This document shows positions 35,155-44,814 of a stretch of 64,000 nucleotides of DNA, piece after piece (the first letter of the stretch is position 1; each line of letters opens with the position of its first letter). The notes under the pieces are model-generated. The model saw only the letters and a list, made by a program, of their open reading frames with translations. It was not told the DNA's origin and did no database searches. The translations under genes and the position numbers were made by a program. This stretch comes from Methanoregula sp. UBA154 (lineage in GTDB: Archaea > Halobacteriota > Methanomicrobia > Methanomicrobiales > Methanospirillaceae): positions 1 to 64,000 of the forward strand of contig DAPW01000029.1 of assembly GCA_002502245.1 (NCBI GenBank). The letters are read 5' to 3'.

Positions 35155-35723
35155 GGGGGCCTATCGCAAACAGGATCCAATGGCAAAACGGAACTGTAAG
35201 GGGATGTGAGGTGGAGACCCGGGATTTTCAGCGGCATGCGGCATACCACGAAGCCGGGCATGTAGTTGCGAACCTGGTATCCGGCTACCGGTTTTTCGTT
35301 GTCACCATCAGACCCGATGAATCCGGGGAGTACGAGGGGAGCCTGTATCGCAGCGCCCGGGGCCGGGCACGGGACCTTGCGGTTGTGCACCTTGCGGGGA
35401 TCGTTGCATCGGCAAAGATGACCGGGTGCGACCCGTGGGAGAACCCGGGCCCGTTCGATGATGACAAGGCTGATATCGCCGCCGCGGGCGATTTTATCGA
35501 TAACTGGGTTGCATTCCTTGCCAGAACCTATGGGGAATCTTCCCTGAAGAACCAGATCCGGGAGGAGATCAGGAACAGTACCCGGGTGCTGGTAGACGAG
35601 AACTGGAATGCAATAGAAGTCATCGCGGGGGCACTGCTGGAAAAGGAAACCCTGTCGTACGATGACGTGATACGGATACTGATGGATGTATGTCCGGATT
35701 TTCGTATTGCCGAAAAACCCTGA
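35151..35723 (+). CDS. Orphan M41-type zinc metalloprotease domain protein
   Basis: A 190-residue protein with the M41 (FtsH protease-domain) signature HEAGH at about residue 37 (RHAAYHEAGHVVANLVSG). A second helix pair contains AVVHLAGIVASAKMTG and DDDKADIAAAGDFI, the region where FtsH has its third metal ligand. It lacks the AAA ATPase and membrane helices of FtsH. The preferred GTG start at 35151 overlaps the flavodoxin stop (GTGTGA); an in-frame GTG at 35211 also fits. Stand-alone M41-like domains are known in bacteria and archaea but their targets are unclear. Coupling to a flavodoxin gene is a hint of shared function. Confidence 0.8.
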   Translation: MRGPIANRIQWQNGTVRGCEVETRDFQRHAAYHEAGHVVANLVSGYRFFVVTIRPDESGEYEGSLYRSARGRARDLAVVHLAGIVASAKMTGCDPWENPGPFDDDKADIAAAGDFIDNWVAFLARTYGESSLKNQIREEIRNSTRVLVDENWNAIEVIAGALLEKETLSYDDVIRILMDVCPDFRIAEKP

Positions 35724-35803
35724 TGGGTGTAATACCGGTCTCTGGAGAAACGGGATGACCGGGTTGCAGGTATACCGTGACCGGACCGGATAAAGGAAGT
35801 GAA

Positions 35804-36526
35804 ATGACCGTTATCGTGAAGGAAGTCCTGGCAAAATCCATTCTTTCCCCCTCAAAGATCTATCCCTGGGTCATCAACCCGTATACCGGCTGCCAGCATG
35901 GCTGCACGTACTGCTATGCACGCTTCATGAAACGGGTGACCGGACACAGGGAGCCGTGGGGCGGATTTGTTGATGTCAAGATCAATGCCGCGGAACTCCT
36001 CCAGGTTGAGATACGGAAGAAGAAACGGGGGCGGGTCTGGGTGAGCGGCGTGTGCGACCCGTACCAGCCTCTTGAGAAAACGTACCGGCTGACCCGGCAA
36101 TGCCTGGAGATCCTGGCAATGCATGAATGGCCGGTTATCATCCAGACACGCTCTCCCCTGGTCCTTCGCGACATGGATATTATCCGTAACGCCCGGGATT
36201 TCGAGGTCGGCCTTTCAGTTACCACCGCGGACGACACTATCCGGAACCTGTTCGAACCCGATGCACCTCCCATACCCGACCGGCTGCAGGCGCTGGAGGA
36301 ACTGCACAATGCCGGTATCCGGACCTATGCCATGATCGCCCCGGTGCTCCCGGGTGCCGAAGGGCTTGCAGCCCTTCTGAACGGTAAGGTTGACTACGTG
36401 CTGGTTGACCGGATGAACTATCACTATGCCGACTGGGTGTACCGGCAATACGGGCTTGAAGACAAACTTTCGGACGATATCTTTTACCGCGTCAGGCAGG
36501 AACTGGATGCACTGCAAGGCGAATGA
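35804..36526 (+). CDS. Radical SAM protein of the spore-photoproduct-lyase type
   Basis: A 240-residue protein of the SPL family of radical SAM enzymes. The 4Fe-4S cluster motif is CQHGCTYCYA (CxxxCxxC) at about residues 24-31, preceded by WVINPYTG. The family strands RVWVSGVCDPYQPLE and VIIQTRSPLVLRDMD follow. The C-terminal VDYVLVDRMNYHYADWVYR is also family-like. Members of this group are widespread, and most are not true photoproduct lyases; substrate is unknown. AAAGGAAGTGA ahead of the ATG at 35804 is the better start than the ATG nine codons upstream. The gene follows the flavodoxin-protease pair by 80 bases. Confidence 0.88.
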   Translation: MTVIVKEVLAKSILSPSKIYPWVINPYTGCQHGCTYCYARFMKRVTGHREPWGGFVDVKINAAELLQVEIRKKKRGRVWVSGVCDPYQPLEKTYRLTRQCLEILAMHEWPVIIQTRSPLVLRDMDIIRNARDFEVGLSVTTADDTIRNLFEPDAPPIPDRLQALEELHNAGIRTYAMIAPVLPGAEGLAALLNGKVDYVLVDRMNYHYADWVYRQYGLEDKLSDDIFYRVRQELDALQGE

Positions 36527-36680
36527 ATTCTTGTCCCTGACGCTCTTTTCTCCTGGCACTGATACGGGATCTTCGGGTAACGCAAATCCCGGTTATCCTG
36601 CCCGTATCCTCCCGGAGAAAAAACCGGGAGTTTGTCCGGCTGAATAATTTTTTGTGCAGGGAACCATAATCTACCATTCA

Positions 36681-37364
36681 ATGGATGCGGAAGAACAGAA
36701 TAACCTGAGGAAAAAGATCGCGGTGCTGCTCCCCGCAGTCTTCCTGGTCCTGGGCCTGATATTCTTTGTCCCGGCCGGAACCTGCGATTACTGGGAAGCG
36801 TGGGTCTATTGCGCGGTTCTCCTCGTCCCGTTCCTCTTCGTGCTCACCTGGCTGCTCCGGACGGACCCGGAACTCCTGGCGCGGAGACTTCGGCTCAGTG
36901 AGAAAGAATCCGCCCAGAAGAGAATCGTCAGTGCCTCGGGCGTGTTATTCTTTATCGGGCTTCTCATCCCGGGACTCGACCACCGGTACGGGTGGTCTGA
37001 CGTACCGCTGGGGACTGTCCTTGCCGCTGATGCCCTGGTCATCGCAGGCTATACCCTGATATTTCTCGTTTTTCGTGAGAATTCCTTTGCCTCCCGGGTC
37101 GTGGAAGTAGTACCCGGCCAGCGGGTGGTATCCACCGGTCCCTACGCCGTAGTCCGCCACCCGATGTACCTCGGGTCCAGCATCATGTGGCTCGCTACAC
37201 CCGTTGCGCTCGGCTCATACTGGGCACTGCCCTTCTTCTTCTTTATACCCGCAGTCCTGGTGTACCGGATCCTGAACGAAGAAGAGGTCCTCCTGCGGGA
37301 GTTGCCGGGCTACCGGGAGTACATGCAGAACGTGCGGTACCGCCTCATCCCGGGGATCTGGTAA
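36681..37364 (+). CDS. Isoprenylcysteine carboxyl methyltransferase-like membrane protein
   Basis: A 227-residue integral membrane protein with five hydrophobic segments and the C-terminal ICMT-type signature: STGPYAVVRHPMYLG, then ILNEEEVLLRELPGYREYM. The RHPMY and EEVLL elements form the SAM/substrate pocket in family structures. Bacterial and archaeal members often methylate lipids or proteins of unknown identity; the name does not imply prenyl-protein substrates here. The ATG at 36681 (MDAEEQ) gives a charged N-terminus before the first helix; an ATG nine codons earlier is possible. It follows the radical SAM gene at 154 bases and may be cotranscribed. Confidence 0.87.
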   Translation: MDAEEQNNLRKKIAVLLPAVFLVLGLIFFVPAGTCDYWEAWVYCAVLLVPFLFVLTWLLRTDPELLARRLRLSEKESAQKRIVSASGVLFFIGLLIPGLDHRYGWSDVPLGTVLAADALVIAGYTLIFLVFRENSFASRVVEVVPGQRVVSTGPYAVVRHPMYLGSSIMWLATPVALGSYWALPFFFFIPAVLVYRILNEEEVLLRELPGYREYMQNVRYRLIPGIW

Positions 37365-37527
37365 CTGCGACCGATGAAAAAGAATCAGAAGACCGTGACC
37401 AAGGGGAAGATTGCAGATTTGTAGTATCCTGAAAAATTTATGAGAGGGATTTAAGAGAAGTTCCGGACCAGATTTTCGATTCTTTTGTCTGAATCCAGGT
37501 CCGGAACGGTTGTCCGGGTTGACCACC

Positions 37528-38019
37528 TCACGGGATTCCCGTTGGTGACCAGAGTAAGTAGGGAGGATCGTGAGGATCGATCAATGCAGTACCGGTAAAT
37601 GTGTACGAGTATCCGCCTTCAATCTCATACTGGCCTCTTGCATTGAACATGTATTGACATTTTATATCCGGGTCCCCCGGACAACTGGGTGATTTCCCCA
37701 TGGGCCACCCGGGGTTGTACCCCCAGGTGTACGTCCCGTCCGGGAAGAACCGGTAACATTCTCTCACGTTTGTGGGTGCCTTCCTGATGTTCATGGTCGT
37801 ATCCCGGCACCAGAAACCGTCCGTAATCGTGCGTTCTGCATAGGGAATTGGAGTCAGTTCCGGTAGCTGAAATGTCGTGGATGTTGTGATGATTGCGGGT
37901 GTTGAGAAGGGCACGGTTGTTGTCCCGACAGGACTGGTGCCGTCATTCCGGGTATTCTCAATACAACCGGTGGTAACCAGCGCTGTGACCAGGAGCAGGA
38001 TGTACAGGAGATGGTTCAT
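37528..38019 (-). CDS. Lipoprotein of unknown function
   Basis: A 163-residue lipoprotein. The signal peptide ends in the lipobox VTTGC (Cys about residue 18), followed by a Thr/Ser/Pro-rich spacer to about residue 55. The folded part contains RTITDGFWCRDTTMN, RECYRFFPDGTYTWGY and GQYEIEGGYSYTFTGTALI, a small beta-rich domain with four Cys. It resembles the lipocalin-like or calycin beta-barrel pattern of exported methanogen proteins, but that is only a pattern. AAGGGGGGAA precedes the ATG at 38019, which fixes the start. It faces the methyltransferase-like gene convergently. Confidence 0.75.
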   Translation of the reverse strand: MNHLLYILLLVTALVTTGCIENTRNDGTSPVGTTTVPFSTPAIITTSTTFQLPELTPIPYAERTITDGFWCRDTTMNIRKAPTNVRECYRFFPDGTYTWGYNPGWPMGKSPSCPGDPDIKCQYMFNARGQYEIEGGYSYTFTGTALIDPHDPPYLLWSPTGIP

Positions 38020-38124
38020 ATTCCCCCCTTTCATCTGGTTGACGATAAACTTTTTCTGACAACCTGTACCGCGTTCATGGTACCCGGTTTTGCGGAGGGG
38101 TTTTCCTCCTTCTTTTGGAACCAG

Positions 38125-38955
38125 TACGGTTTTTCATGCCTGGAGAAATCAGTGTATAGTGATTACATCGCCCCCCTCGCGCCAACCCTGCCTCCGTCGG
38201 GGGGAACGCATGTGATGCCGTGGAATAATCTGTACTGTCCTCATTCAAAATTGACCGGATGATACGGCGTTATCGCAATCCGGGGATGCCCCAGCGGCGG
38301 GGGCGAAGCCCTGAAAGAGCGTCAGAATTGTACGAAGGATTTCCCATGAAAATTGCATTAAACAAATGTGATTTTAGGATTTTTTACTCTCTTTAATTAT
38401 TTGCGATGAACGACGCCGCACCTAAAAGGGACGCCCCCGCGGCGGGTCAATAACCTGGAGCATTTTGGAAAAAACACGAACTGCCCCGCCGTGCCCCGGA
38501 GGGGCCCTGATGCGGGGAGCCCTCGTAAAAATTATGGGAAAAGTCCCAATCCAGCCACTAAAATTTTCTTGATTTCGTCTTGAGTGCATTGATATTCAGA
38601 CACTCCTGGGGGCTTCGCCATTGGCTCGCCGCCGCCGCTCGGGCGACCCCCACATTGTGAAAATGACGTATTACCTGCAATCGACTCCGTCCTATCATAA
38701 TGCGTCCCGTCCCCCGACGGGGGACTGGTGGCGCAAGAGGGGGGCTTCCTGCCATGAAATGAGCATTTCTTCATAGTAAAAATGAGCACTTTTTTTCTAT
38801 CCGTTTTAGTTCTTTTTTATAAAATAATTTCACGTCAGATGATGAAATCTATTTTTGGGGCTTTATAAGCACTTTACCCAAAATTATTATCTCTTTTCCG
38901 ATTTTCATGGTTCCGGTGTGAACTGACAAAGTTCATACCCGTTTCTTCAGAGCAG
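38125..38955 (-). repeat. Large composite intergenic repeat: unit B, inverted unit A, inverted unit B, inverted arm P
   Basis: Unit B (+) lies at about 38135-38350 (CAAAATTGACCGG, GGAATTGTACGAAGGATTTCC). The inverted unit A core (CCCCCGCGGCGGGTCAATAA) and CCCCGCCGTGCCCCGG follow to about 38530. A second, inverted unit B is at about 38585-38745 (CTGGGGGCTTCGCC, GCCGCTCGGGCG). Arm P, inverted, lies apart at 38901-38955. It fills the divergent gap before the gene at 39028. No gene seen. Confidence 0.78.
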
Positions 38956-39027
38956 TTTTTCATACTATGGCATTAAATGTTCCGGGATACTCTCTTGTCT
39001 GTACCAACAGGACAGGGAAACAATCGT

Positions 39028-39297
39028 ATGATGACACAGGATATTGTCAGAAAACTCTGGGATGAGGCGGGATACGGGAATATCGCTGTCTGGGCGGATG
39101 ATACCCTGTCGGTAGTTCCGGCGGATTATTCCGGCCAGACCGCGGGAAAAAAGCCGCTGGTCATCCTCAGGCCCATCGCGCTCGTAAACCGCTTCGAGCT
39201 CCTTGATTTTGCGCTCCATGATGAAGAACTGCTCACGATGATCGAAACAACCATCCGTGCTGCCGGAGGCCATGTGACCCGGGGTCCCCGATCATAA
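39028..39297 (+). CDS. Small hypothetical protein
   Basis: An 89-residue soluble alpha/beta protein beginning MMTQDIVRKLWDEAGYGNIA. The sequence DDTLSVVPADYSGQTAG and PLVILRPIALVNRFELLDF suggests two strand-helix units. No Cys, signal or membrane segment is present. GACAGGGAAACAA lies ahead of the ATG at 39028. The next gene on the strand, a metallophosphoesterase, starts 200 bases later. I do not recognise the family. Confidence 0.6.
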   Translation: MMTQDIVRKLWDEAGYGNIAVWADDTLSVVPADYSGQTAGKKPLVILRPIALVNRFELLDFALHDEELLTMIETTIRAAGGHVTRGPRS

Positions 39298-39497
39298 CAG
39301 TACCCGTGTCCATGGGGTGTCATGGATTACCGGTTGTCGGTGTGGAGCAGGTACGCGAAGTCCGGTAAATGATCCCCCGGGAATTTGCGGCAAATGAATG
39401 CACCTTATGAGTACAGGCATTTTCCGGCATATCCCTCCGAACCGGGAGTGCATGAGTTGTAGATCTCCGGAAGTTTGTCCGGCAACGGGGAAAAAGA

Positions 39498-41168
39498 ATG
39501 CAGAAGAGAAAAACCGCACGTTCCGGTTCCGCTGAGCCAAGTTATCCCATAGATCCCCGGGTTGTTACCACCTGTGAGCGGACCGTTGTTCCGGTTCCCG
39601 TTCCCCGGACTTCGATTCGGCTCCATCCCCAGGATGTTTCACACTTTTCAGCGAACGGGTATGGCATCTGGCGGTACGACCGGGGACTGGAGTACGAAAA
39701 AAGGCTGGACCTTATGCCCCCCGGCTCTCCCGGTGCCCCGGTCACCCGAACGGTAACCCTGCTGCATTTCTTTGCCCTGGCGGACCCCCATATCACCGAC
39801 AAGGAATCTCCGGCACAGGCAGTCATTTACGGCAGCGAATGGGGCATCCCTGCCGGCTATTCGCCGGCGATGCTCTATACAACCCAGGTGCTGGATGCAG
39901 CAGTCCAGACGGTGAACGCCCTTCACCGGGAAAAAAACTTTGATTTCGGCATATTCCTGGGCGACGGGATCAACAACGGCCAGTACAATGAACTGCGATG
40001 GTACATCGACGTGCTTGACGGCCGGGTGATAAACCCCGACTCCGGTCTCAAGGATGATCCGGTGCCCGGACCGCTCAATGATTATCAGGATGAGTTCAAG
40101 GCGGCAGGGCTTGACCGGACCATACCATGGTACCAGGTGCTCGGCAACCACGATCATTTCGCGATGGGATTGTTCCCACCGGACGAGTACATCAAAACTG
40201 CCCTTACCGGCGAGAAGATACTCAACCTGGGCAATGCGCTCACCGACCCCCTCCGCATCAGAAGCCGTGGTTTCTATGTGGGGACCATCGACGGCCGTAC
40301 GCCGCAGGGTGACATTATCGGTGCGGGGCCGGTCAGTGATTTCCCAAGGGGTCCCCCTATAGTGGCTGCCGATCCTGACCGCAGGTTTCTCTCCCGGACG
40401 GAATGGATCGCAGAATTTTTCCATTCGGATTCAGTTCCCGCAGGACACGGGTTCAGCCAGGCTGCAAGAACAACGGGATTTGCCTGCTATACGTTCGAAC
40501 CGGGACCGGATAAATCAATCAGGGTCATTGTGCTGGATGACACCCAGACGGACGAAAATACGCCGGATGGCAGCAGCAACCGGCACGGTTCTCTTGACCA
40601 GGAACGGTATGACTGGCTGGTACATGCGCTCGATACGGGTCAGGCTGACGGGAAGCTCATGATCATCGCAGCACACATACCGATCGGCGTCGGAGCGGGG
40701 AGTTCTGGTACGGGTTTATCCCTGCACTGGGACAGATATGCGGCGGTATCTGAAACGGACCTGATTGCAAAACTGCAGACCTACCCGAATCTCCTCCTGT
40801 GGATCGCGGGACATCGTCACCGCAATACCGTGACCGCCTTCCGGTCACCGGATGCCAGCCGTCCCGAACTCGGCTTCTGGGAGATCGAGACCGCATCACT
40901 GCGGGAGTTCCCCCAGCAGTTTCGCACGATCGAGATCGTCCTCAACAGCGACAATTCCGTTTCAGTCTTTGCAACCGATGTTGATCCCGCGGTCCGTGAC
41001 GGGTCACTTGCCGAAAAAGCGCGATCCTATGCAATCGCAGCCCACCAGATATACAACACGACGGCAGATCCCATGCCGGGCGGTTCCTGCAATGCCGAGC
41101 TGGTCATACCGTTAAGTCCGGAGATGAAGGCCAGGATTCAGCACAGTGGAACGCCGACAGCAAAATAA
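39498..41168 (+). CDS. Calcineurin-like metallophosphoesterase
   Basis: A 556-residue phosphoesterase with all metal-binding motifs of the calcineurin-like fold: ADPHIT (DxH) near residue 95, GDGINN (GDxxN) near 155, LGNHDHF (GNHD) near 216, AAHIPIG near 393 and GHRHRN near 439. Long insertions between motifs match the group of large archaeal and bacterial proteins in this superfamily rather than small phosphodiesterases. The first 60 residues are Pro/Arg-rich with no clear signal peptide, so location is unclear. It probably hydrolyses phosphomonoesters or phosphodiesters with a two-metal centre; the substrate is unknown. It ends 62 bases before a repeat. Confidence 0.88.
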   Translation: MQKRKTARSGSAEPSYPIDPRVVTTCERTVVPVPVPRTSIRLHPQDVSHFSANGYGIWRYDRGLEYEKRLDLMPPGSPGAPVTRTVTLLHFFALADPHITDKESPAQAVIYGSEWGIPAGYSPAMLYTTQVLDAAVQTVNALHREKNFDFGIFLGDGINNGQYNELRWYIDVLDGRVINPDSGLKDDPVPGPLNDYQDEFKAAGLDRTIPWYQVLGNHDHFAMGLFPPDEYIKTALTGEKILNLGNALTDPLRIRSRGFYVGTIDGRTPQGDIIGAGPVSDFPRGPPIVAADPDRRFLSRTEWIAEFFHSDSVPAGHGFSQAARTTGFACYTFEPGPDKSIRVIVLDDTQTDENTPDGSSNRHGSLDQERYDWLVHALDTGQADGKLMIIAAHIPIGVGAGSSGTGLSLHWDRYAAVSETDLIAKLQTYPNLLLWIAGHRHRNTVTAFRSPDASRPELGFWEIETASLREFPQQFRTIEIVLNSDNSVSVFATDVDPAVRDGSLAEKARSYAIAAHQIYNTTADPMPGGSCNAELVIPLSPEMKARIQHSGTPTAK

Positions 41169-41229
41169 TTTTTGGTGATTGATCTCCCAGAGCCACCTTT
41201 TTAAAAATAGGTGAGTGCAAAAATTTTGG

Positions 41230-41475
41230 ATCCGTTGACTTCCTCATGAAGTACGATGGGGGCTGATGCCCCCATATCCCGATCATGAGGGGGGCGGCCG
41301 CCCAAAAAGGGCGCCAGAGCAACGGCTTCAATCACCGGATATCCTGAACCGGCGACAAAATTATTCCGTTAAAGAAAACAGCTCATACCTTGTCATCGCA
41401 TTGGGGGGGTGCCCCCGTGGCGGGGGCAGAGCGGGAGCGGAAGCCCTAAAGAACGTCAAGAAATTTTCATTCAGG
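41230..41475 (-). repeat. Degenerate intergenic repeat fragment
   Basis: The strings GGGGGTGCCCCCGTGGCGGGGGC and AAGCCCTAAAGAACGTC, plus a downstream GGAATCACCTGATTTTTT, match the unit-B family loosely. Only part of a unit is recognisable, so it is likely an old copy. Nothing else was seen in the convergent gap from 41169 to 41741. Confidence 0.5.
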
Positions 41476-41741
41476 GAATCATCAATGAACGTACATCCCT
41501 GTTTTTATTTGTGGCTTATTTTAAGGAATCACCTGATTTTTTTCTTTGGAGTCCCGGCGAACGTTTCACAATTGGAGAACTTCATGATCGGGCACATCTG
41601 CTTCAGAAGATGGACGAATTTTTCCGGTTGATCCCGCCTGCCATGATAATTGCATACCGACATTTGGGAGATCGCCGGCTGGATCGTGTGGCTGTCCGGG
41701 AGCTGTCTGGCGGATGTGCCAGGGCCCTGCTGAAAAAACGT

Positions 41742-42284
41742 TCACCGGGGGGATTCCAACGGGGTCCTCCATGAATTGAGTTTTCTCTGGAATTTTCTAC
41801 AGGTTATGAATAAAATCACCAATCCTATGGCGAAAATGATTGTTCCTATGTTGAACAGGCCCTGTTGAGCGGAAAAAAGAAGAATCAGGATACATCCTGT
41901 CATGAATGCCAGGAGGCCGATTGCCAGAAGTTTCCATAGTCCCAGTATGATGAAGAGGATGAGCAGGCCTCCTTCCCAGCTGTCCATGTTGATCCCGGCA
42001 AACCCGGCCTTCGCCCGCTCCCGGTATTCATCCCAGACATCCTTTGGCATGAGCCAGATCGCGAGTGCGATACCCGCAGGTATGATGATCAGATCATCGA
42101 GATATCCGAGATACGGTATGAAATCCGGGATAAGATCGATTGGGCTGAGTGCATAGACTACCGTCAGGATTATGGTGGCTTTTGCATACCAGGGGATCCG
42201 TGAATCATTCCGCGCAAGGTAGAGCGCATACACCTCGCTCATTATCTTTTCTGCACGCTGTTTGAATGATTCGAATGAGCCCAT
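41742..42284 (-). CDS. YkvA/DUF1232 membrane protein
   Basis: A 180-residue membrane protein. The DUF1232 domain covers about 25-95, with the family signature ALSPIDLIPDFIPYLGYLDD. A four-helix hydrophobic C-terminal half (about 110-170) goes beyond the usual domain and may make a pore-like bundle, though that is guesswork. CAGGGGACC directly precedes the ATG at 42284, which decides the start against the longer open frame. The family is widespread and its function is unknown. The gene lies 200 bases downstream of the PP2C phosphatase gene on the same strand. Confidence 0.87.
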   Translation of the reverse strand: MGSFESFKQRAEKIMSEVYALYLARNDSRIPWYAKATIILTVVYALSPIDLIPDFIPYLGYLDDLIIIPAGIALAIWLMPKDVWDEYRERAKAGFAGINMDSWEGGLLILFIILGLWKLLAIGLLAFMTGCILILLFSAQQGLFNIGTIIFAIGLVILFITCRKFQRKLNSWRTPLESPR

Positions 42285-42487
42285 GGTCCCCTGCCGGTTA
42301 TACCCTTGTATGCGTGGAGATGTCAAGACAGAAATATCCGGGTATACCTGATCCCGCAGCCGGTACCGATCCTTTCGCTGCCGGGGTACGGCTGAATCCG
42401 CCGGGGATGACCGGGGCACGCCCTCCGGATGCACGCCGGGCGGGGCTTCCCCCGCCAGCGGTATCACCGTTCCCGCCACACCGCACG

Positions 42488-44632
42488 TTACAGGACTTTC
42501 AGTACCATGATGGTGATATCATCGAACTGGGGCTGGTTCCCGGCAAAAGCGGTCACGTCCCGGACGATCGCGTCAATAATCTCCCGGGAAGACCTTGCCC
42601 GGTTCGTCTCAACGCAGGCCGTGAGCCGCTCGGTGCCGTACATATCGTCCTTCTCGTCAGACGCCTCGGTCACGCCATCGGTGTACAGGATGACGAGATC
42701 CCCGGGCTGGAGCGTTATCTTCACGGACTGGAGCGTGATCTCATCCACCACTCCCAGTGCGATCCCGTCGGCAGAGAGGAGCGTGACCCGGCCGGAGCCG
42801 GCCCCGAGATGGATCGGGGGATTGTGACCGGCATTGACATAGGTCAGGGTCTTTTCCCGTGCATCGAGAACCGCGTAGAAGAGGGTCACGAACATGCCCC
42901 CCGTCTTTGCGTCCTCCACGATATGCCCGTTCGCCTCGCGGATCGATCTGACCGGATCGTCGATACTGTGTGCACTTGCCCGGATCAGGGTACGCGAGAG
43001 GGCCATGAAGAGTGCCGCGGGTACGCCCTTGCCGGAGACGTCCGCGATGACAAGGCCCCAGTGATCGGTACCGAGCGGGATGAAATCATAGAAGTCGCCG
43101 CCCACCTCCAGCGCCGGGATATTGCAGCCCTCGAGATCAAAACCAGGAATCTCCGGGGCTGTTTCGGGCAGGAAACTCTGCTGGATCCCCTTGGCGATCT
43201 CGAGTTCCTTCAACATCCGCTCTTTCTCGGCGGTCGTGCGTTTCAGGGTGCTGATATACTCCCGCAGGTCCGAAGCCATGGTATTGAAGGCACGGGCAAG
43301 ACTCCCGAACTCATCGCGCGTGTTCACGTCCACGCGGTACTCGAGGTTCCCGTGCCCGACCTCCCGGGCGCCTTTCTGGAGTTTTAAGAGCGGCTCGGTC
43401 AGGTACCGGGAGAAGACGACCGTCAGGACAATGACCACAAGCACAAGGATGACGAAGAGCGCGATAAAGATCGTCGTCATGATCTCCTGCCGGCTGGCCA
43501 TGTGGGCGGCGGTATCCTTCGTCTCGTCCTGGATAAGCTCTCTGGTGAGGCGGGCCGGTGCGATTACATCGTCGACCGGCATCACGACGCCAACGCTCCA
43601 GTTCACGCTCGGGACCGGCGCATAGGCAATGAACCGTTCGCCGTCATCGAACGCCACCCGGGCTATCCCGGTCCCTCCCGCGATCATGTCCCCGGCAACG
43701 GTCACGAGGCCGGTGTTGTTGCTTTCAAGCAGGTTCTCCGTGACAAACGACTCGTCCCACCGCCGGTCCCCGGCCGAGAGGCCCGGCCGGGTGATGACAT
43801 TGCCTCGGCTGTCAATGAGCATCGCATACCCGCGGTCCCCGACCTGGGTACCGATGATGTTCTGGTTGATCGTATCAATGGTCACGTCAGCGCCAACCAC
43901 CCAGGCCTGGCCGGTCATGGTGTCATACACTGGGTGGGAGCAGGTGACCATCAGGCCGTGGCCGAGCAGGTCCACGTAGGGTTCCGACCACGTGATGCTG
44001 CCGCTGTCCCGGGCATCAGTAAACCAGCTCCGGAGCCGGGGATCGAACGATGCGTTCAGCCCGCTTGTCCACGGATAGATAGAGGATATCCCGCTTTCGG
44101 TCCCTACGTACACGGCCGCTATCCGGCGATCGTTTGCATACACCGGGATGAAGACCTGGTCCATCATGCCGATCGCGTTTACTTCCCCGGCCGTCACGGT
44201 CTCCTGTGCGCCCGGTGAGTAGAAGAGAACGGACGTGCTGAGCGGATCGGCCGGCTTCTCGTACTGGGTATAATGGCGCCGGCCGGTGACTCTCTCCGGA
44301 TCCTGCTGGATCCCGCCGGCATAATACGCCAGGATCCCGATCTCCCCCTCTACCCGTTCGAAGATGACATTGCTGATATAGGCCTGGTCCGCGGCCAGCT
44401 TCCGGAGGGAGTCCTGTGCATTCTTCTCAAGCGCCTCCGCACTGTCTGCACTCGCCTTGTTGCCAAGGTCATTACTCCGGCTGACCGCAAAACTGCTCAC
44501 ATCCTCCAGCTGCGTGAAGGCAAGGAACCCGGTCAGGAGGAGGGCCGAGATAGAGAGCGCAAGGAACATGGCGAGGATCTTTGTCCGGACCGGGAAACGG
44601 ATATCGGGGTCGGAGGGCGATGCCGGGTTCAT
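42488..44632 (-). CDS. Cache-HAMP-SpoIIE/PP2C phosphatase
   Basis: A 714-residue membrane sensor phosphatase. A first helix lies at about 17-40, an extracellular dCache-type sensor at about 80-370, a second helix at about 395-425 (EIMTTIFIALFVILVLVVIV), then a HAMP domain and coiled coil to about 490. The PP2C/SpoIIE domain fills about 500-714 with EVGGDFYDFI, VIADVSGKGVPAALFMA, NAGHNPPI, YTDGVTEA and FDDITIMVLK, so both metal-binding Asp clusters are present. Such proteins dephosphorylate an anti-sigma-factor antagonist in bacteria; no such partner is visible here, and archaea have no sigma factors of that kind. The ATG at 44632 is chosen for a TATA-like element upstream; 44677 is the alternative. 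Confidence 0.9.
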   Translation of the reverse strand: MNPASPSDPDIRFPVRTKILAMFLALSISALLLTGFLAFTQLEDVSSFAVSRSNDLGNKASADSAEALEKNAQDSLRKLAADQAYISNVIFERVEGEIGILAYYAGGIQQDPERVTGRRHYTQYEKPADPLSTSVLFYSPGAQETVTAGEVNAIGMMDQVFIPVYANDRRIAAVYVGTESGISSIYPWTSGLNASFDPRLRSWFTDARDSGSITWSEPYVDLLGHGLMVTCSHPVYDTMTGQAWVVGADVTIDTINQNIIGTQVGDRGYAMLIDSRGNVITRPGLSAGDRRWDESFVTENLLESNNTGLVTVAGDMIAGGTGIARVAFDDGERFIAYAPVPSVNWSVGVVMPVDDVIAPARLTRELIQDETKDTAAHMASRQEIMTTIFIALFVILVLVVIVLTVVFSRYLTEPLLKLQKGAREVGHGNLEYRVDVNTRDEFGSLARAFNTMASDLREYISTLKRTTAEKERMLKELEIAKGIQQSFLPETAPEIPGFDLEGCNIPALEVGGDFYDFIPLGTDHWGLVIADVSGKGVPAALFMALSRTLIRASAHSIDDPVRSIREANGHIVEDAKTGGMFVTLFYAVLDAREKTLTYVNAGHNPPIHLGAGSGRVTLLSADGIALGVVDEITLQSVKITLQPGDLVILYTDGVTEASDEKDDMYGTERLTACVETNRARSSREIIDAIVRDVTAFAGNQPQFDDITIMVLKVL

Positions 44633-44814
44633 CGTATTCCCATCGCCGTTCCGGACAAAAAATGTTGGGATATCCATTTTCAAAGTTCGCGTCTTCGGAC
44701 TGCAGGTTCCCGTGCGCATCCCTCCCGGGCCCGGCTGGTCCGCTGCAGAGGTACCGCGGTGCCACTCAACAGCCGGGTTTTTCCCCCGGTGCGTTCAATG
44801 ATCCAGCGAATCAG

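Noticed and set aside
42266..43387. Plus-strand frame opposite the Cache-PP2C gene
   Set aside because: Antisense shadow of a well-supported phosphatase; composition is His/Arg-rich and no motif is visible.
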